Source of the DNA: Spongospora subterranea f. sp. subterranea
Lineage: Eukaryota; Endomyxa: Phytomyxea; Phytomyxea; Plasmodiophorida
Reading direction: 5' to 3'
DNA: 64,000 bases
Assembly: GCA_049724395.1 (NCBI GenBank)
Contig: JAUGWO010000030.1
Location: 1-64,000 of the forward strand
Positions 59,901 through 64,000 of the stretch are shown in pieces. A program made the translations under genes and the position numbers. How positions within the stretch are numbered: position 1 is the stretch's first letter; every line of letters starts with the position of its first letter. The notes under the pieces were generated by a model. It was not told where the DNA came from. It made no database searches and was given only the letters and a program-made list of their open reading frames with translations.

Positions 59901-60779
59901 CTCGTCGTTATCGCCACTTTACAGTAATGACAAGAGTGAAATGTGCGTTCACTCGCAATATCCAATGACGTCATCTGGGGATGGACCGCCATTACCTATA
60001 TCAGCGATAACTATTGGCCATCGGATTGGAGGTTGGTGGGCAGGAACGGATCACGACTCACAATCATCTGAAATTATCGGTCGCATTTATTGTCATCGTT
60101 GGCTCGTTGCGTTTGCTTTTGGAGCTATTCTACTGCCGGGAAAGCGGATTAGGATTCACATCGAAATGAATCGCATTCGATTTCGTCGATAACTTTTTGC
60201 GTATACCGTTGGAGGTATTCTCTTCTGGTGGGGAAACGCGAGCCGACTTTAAGCTCCAAGAACTCTGGAGACATGGAGTTTCTCCAAAACACAAAATACC
60301 GAATTTGCATTTTTTGTTCTCAATATCAGTAATCACCAGTTTATTTTAGCTTTAGATTACAGTGGGCTTCTGACAAGTGTTGATAAACTGTGACTTGCGC
60401 CAACGCAGGAAGGTGACGATCGAAAGCAGAATTGTCCTGAGCCCAATGATTCTGACGCATATGTCGATAATTCCGATTTTTCGCAACTGGTTTGATACGC
60501 CGGCGTCGATCATCTCCGTTTACAGTTCCTCGTGAATACCTAGTGGAGATGATCGGAGGCGGAGTATGATGAAATCATTGGCGAAAGTCGGGAGCATTGA
60601 TCAGTTGCTAGTGCATGTAGCCAATGCGGTTGGAATGTGTGACTTCAGGCTGCTTTCGATCGTCAACTTTTTTCCTCGAAGGAATGCACAACTAAACACT
60701 TGGCGGCCAGAACCAAACCTGAGGACGGACATGAAATCCAACGAGCGCCGCTCACACCTGCCATGACGTCTCCTTGCGC
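59901..60779. other. No gene supported
   Basis: A plus frame (59941-60192) and several others are open but show no family pattern. Confidence 0.4.
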
Positions 60780-61345
60780 CGTTCTAGTTACAACAATGTA
60801 AACAGTCCATGGAGATGCTGTAAATGGGCTGAATGCAATGAACAGTAATAACAAACTCAGAAAATGGTTGAAGATGGTGTCTCATCATTGTTTTAGTTAG
60901 AACACATCAAACTCCCCGGCGAAATTGCAAATGCACTCAAAGAAGTTGAAAGAAAAAACAATAACAAACTCAATCAGTTGTTGAGTTTTGTGTCTCATGA
61001 TTGTTTCAGTTAACTTGTTAGCTATGTAACTCCTTCCGAGTCGGAAGCACTACGTCTGGGCGTAACTTTTGCAACGATGTAAACAGTTCAAGAAGACGTT
61101 GGATGGACTGATCGGCAGGTAGGGTAATTAGGGTAGGGTAGAGCATTGTTTTGGTTAACACAACGTAGTATGTCCAGAGAGATGCTACTGTAGATGGGAT
61201 AAAAGCAATATCAAACTTAGTGGTTGACGATTGTTTTTTTCATCATTGCTGAGTTTGTTATTTCTTTCATTGCCTTTATCCCATCTCTCTCTGGACACCT
61301 TGTACCTGAAACAATGCTCTACATACCCTACCCGAATTGGGGTCA
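60780..61345. repeat. Repeat block with a terminal inverted copy
   Basis: Units of roughly 150-190 bp share ATGTAAACAGT, a GATGGACTGAT-like middle, AACAAACTCA and a GTCTCAT-ATTGTTT-AGTTA segment (copies from about 60795, 60955 and 61075). The last unit (about 61128-61225) is followed by a copy in reverse orientation (about 61240-61345): GTCCAGAGAGATG with GGGATAAAAGCAAT on the left, and ATTGCCTTTATCCCATCTC with CTCTGGAC on the right. A minus frame of 74 codons ends in the repeat (61276-61500). It may be a MITE family or a hairpin-RNA source. Confidence 0.75.
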
Positions 61346-61515
61346 CACACACAGAAATTGTGTTTGGCGAAAAACTGCCGGAGTGTCAGTGTAATCGCTT
61401 GTTCAGTCAAGTGTATGTATCCCAGTCGACAACAGTGGCGCATCACATTGACCAGCACGAGAGCAGCCTTGAAGGACCGGGATAATTTGCCATCTGACAT
61501 TCACAATACCGCACG

Positions 61516-62080
61516 ATGGTAATATCTGTATAGCAATTGTAGGACAAAACAACCCTGATATATTCTGCTTGTTAGAGTAAGACTAATTCCCAGACTGCTG
61601 CGTCCAGACCGCTGAAGGAGCCGGCAATCCCCGAAGAAGATGACAATCTCACCGTCTTCGTACGTTCACGTTTTCGCGAACCCATCGATTAATTAACATT
61701 GCGCAACTTTGATAGGTTCAAGATCTTTTGGAGCAGATGGTAAGCCATACAGAACAAAATGTGGCCAATCGGCTCTCACATCCTCTACTATAGCAATCGA
61801 GGTTCCAGCAGATGACCGATACTATTGTCTCAAGAAGTCAGAAATACTTGTTTTTTGCTGATCATGTTTTCGGGCCAGTTTTCACGATTTTATTTCGCTT
61901 TTTTTATTGATGCTGAATACTGTGCCCTAATGTTGCCATGTGCTGATAGTTGACGACATGGGTGGCAGAATTGACGATCTCGAACGATCAATTGGAGACC
62001 TTATGTCCCAAGCAGGTATTACTGACGACCGTGAAGCACCGTTCGAGGCTGAAAACACTCGGGCCACCAAAAAGATCTAA
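61516..62080 (+). CDS. HSBP1: Heat-shock-factor-binding protein 1
   Basis: HSBP1 is a small coiled-coil protein that trimerises; it binds heat-shock factor in animals and plants and also stabilises WASH-complex assembly. Five exons (61516-61518, 61594-61659, 61716-61739, 61794-61836, 61950-62080) give 88 residues. The core reads LTVFVQDLLEQMQSRFQQMT, DTIVSRIDDMGGRIDDLERS and IGDLMSQAGI, matching the family almost throughout. The first exon would hold only the ATG, directly followed by GT; another start further upstream is possible. Phases agree at each junction. Confidence 0.9.
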
Positions 62081-62591
62081 ATACATCATGAACTCCTCAT
62101 TCAGATTCATCAGCCTTGAACACAAACATTGATCTGCAACGAATTCAGAAAAATTTGTTAGGTCGGGAACAGGGATGTGAACGGGCTCGACAAAGAAGAT
62201 GGGTTTCTACTCGAATCTGTCAAGCAATTGCAGTACTCTTTGGTTTTCGCAATGGTACAGTATGTATAAAATTAGAACAAAATAATTCTGGATCAGCTCC
62301 TGGTTTGGCTGCATTATCTATGAGGGAGTGTTGTTTCTTCTCACGTGTTTCTCAACTTCTCTCGTTCCGGAGTTGCTCCATCGTCGTCACTGTTGCACGT
62401 GATGGGCTGTGGCCGCGCTGAAAGGGAAAGGGTCACAGTCAGGAGTGGGCCGTAGCGTATAGTGACCCACTGGCCACACACAGTCAGTCAGTCAGTCCGG
62501 GCGCCCGGCCCGTCCGCCTGCTGTTACCGCCAGAGATGAGGTTTGATGGCGGAGCCCATTACTTTCCCAGTCTGTTCTCTGTAGATAGAGG
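62081..62591. other. Intergenic with a CAGT microsatellite
   Basis: It contains four units of CAGT at 62481-62497 about 100 bp before the transporter start. A plus frame (62116-62421) is open but not recognisable. Confidence 0.5.
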
Positions 62592-63847
62592 ATGGCCCGT
62601 AAGACCTATTCCCATACACAAGATATATTGCATCTCCTCGGATGCTCGTCGGCCATCTACCTCTGCTTTCTGTCGTTCGCCATCGTTCAGGAAAGACTGT
62701 ATAGAACCTCGCATGGCCCAGACAATGAGCGATATACCTTCACTGTCTTTCTCGTATTCTGCCAATGCTTCTGTAATGCATTAGTTGCCGGTATTCTAAA
62801 AGTGGTGTTTGCTCGGACAAATAGCTCTAATCTTTCATCTTCTGTTCCGATCAAGTTAGTGTTCGAATTTGGGTTGCATTCATTTAGCGACAAATCTGAT
62901 CTGTTTTTTCATTAGAGATTATCTGATGATTTCATCAGCTTACATCGGCGCCATGCTTTCCAGTAATATGGCGCTCAGGTTTGTAAACTATCCAACTCAG
63001 GTCCTGGGCAAATCCTGTAAAATGATCCCCGTCATGTTGATGGTAATATCTTGGGTTGATAACGACCCCTGGCGCTCTCTCACTGTATTGTCATTCAGGG
63101 CGTGTTTATCAACAAGAAACGGTACCGTAAACGGGAATATATCCAAGTACTTCTCATATCTCTCGGCATTTCAATTTTTATGGGATTTCAAGGGTCCAGT
63201 GATAAGCGTGATGCAGTTCAACGTATAGAAGGTGTCGCATTATTGTTGATTTCTCTGTTTTTGGACGGGTTTACTGGACCACTTCAAGTAAGGAATCGAA
63301 GCGAGATATTGATGTTGATTTCAGAACGATCTCTTTTCTAGGAGCGAGTTATCTCGAATCACCGACCATCGGTGCATGGCATGATGTTTGGAACAAATGT
63401 CTACGCTATTCCTATCTGCCTGGGAATAATGATTTTTCAAGGTACGGCTCTCAACAATTACGCAGGCTTTTTTTAACTCGCTTTAGGAACGTTTGGGGAG
63501 GCGTTGAGTTTCGTTCAGAAATACCCCATGGTCCTGCGGGATATCGGCGAGTTTTGTATATTTAGTGCTTTGGGTCAAAACGTCATCTTTCTCACTATGT
63601 TTCGTTTTGATTCTTTAATTTTAACGGTAAACCGCAATGTGGACGTTCGAGTTTCCTCTTCAGTTGAATAATTTGTGCTCAGACTATTACCACCACTCGT
63701 AAATTCTTCACCATAATGTTTTCTGTTCTCTGGTTCGGGAACGCCATCAACGCAATGCAATGGGTCGGCGTTACTGGTGTCTTCGCGGGCCTCGGACTAA
63801 ACATCTACTCCAAATATCAAGCTAAGAAAGGCAGGAAGGAAGCTTAA
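62592..63847 (+). CDS. SLC35B1: ER nucleotide-sugar transporter, SLC35B1/HUT1 type
   Basis: SLC35B1/HUT1 proteins carry UDP-galactose, UDP-glucose or ATP across the ER membrane. The start is [20 protein letters not shown] and the first span is [17 protein letters not shown]. The family core [20 protein letters not shown] and [17 protein letters not shown] is intact, followed by [39 protein letters not shown], a later Met-rich exon, and [20 protein letters not shown] with [11 protein letters not shown] at the end. The C-terminus KKGRKEA is a Lys-rich ER-retrieval type. Introns are about 50-90 nt. The stop is at 63845-63847. Confidence 0.9.
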
Positions 63848-64000
63848 AACGTCATTCGGATCTATACCTCCCAACAAAATCTATAAATCCAACCATCCAT
63901 TATATATCGTTGTCAACCAGTGGAAGTTACTTTATGTAAAATGTTCAAGAACCCACTTTGTCGGGCTCCTGTGTTCTGAAACAGAGAATGATAAACAAGG

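Overview
This window is nuclear DNA of a microbial eukaryote. Genes lie on both strands, are packed closely, and are cut by very many tiny GT-AG introns (mostly 23-80 nt). All three stop codons are used as stops, so the code looks standard. Centrin, tubulin cofactor C and HSBP1 suggest a flagellated lineage. Two plasma-membrane type IIIA H+-ATPases, a PEX4-like E2, a RUS/DUF647 protein and a G-alpha make it neither a typical animal nor a yeast. A free-living or parasitic protist is most likely; a rhizarian or stramenopile-like source is only a guess. No rRNA, tRNA, CRISPR or prokaryotic feature was seen.

Layout. Positions 1-12.7 kb are accessory: a dead LTR-retrotransposon piece, a poorly resolved secreted-type gene with a duplicated exon, a gene with three copies of an unrecognised four-Cys domain (2.1-3.2 kb), a coiled-coil gene, transposase debris, and several inverted duplications. 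IST3/RBMX2 (splicing) sits at 11 kb. Positions 12.7-19.2 kb hold housekeeping genes: malonyl-CoA decarboxylase and PEX4 with overlapping stop codons, tubulin cofactor C, two small unknowns and a RAB5 GTPase. Positions 20-31 kb hold a C2-C2-WW-coiled-coil protein, a second coiled-coil protein, a conserved beta-propeller protein, an ankyrin protein, an unknown gene and RED/IK (splicing). Positions 32.4-48.3 kb hold an intronless P-type ATPase with destroyed catalytic motifs, centrin, a RUS protein, G-alpha, ribosomal protein eS6, RPA2, and a second, canonical H+-ATPase cut by about 15 introns. Positions 48.3-64 kb hold U2AF large subunit, a transporter of MFS type, a broken Harbinger transposase, an unknown helical gene, a PGM2-type phosphohexomutase, a repeat block, HSBP1 and an ER nucleotide-sugar transporter of the SLC35B1/HUT1 family.

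How genes relate. There are no operons. Neighbours are often convergent with under 150 bp between ends or divergent with a shared promoter. Three splicing factors (IST3, RED, U2AF2) are present, in keeping with the intron load. The most unusual items are the full-length catalytically dead P-type ATPase, the triple Cys-domain protein, the C2/WW/coiled-coil architecture, and repeated inverted duplication of coding fragments, which would give hairpin RNAs if transcribed.

Gene models were spliced by eye from reading-frame continuity, family similarity and GT-AG phase agreement. No alignment program or database search was run.
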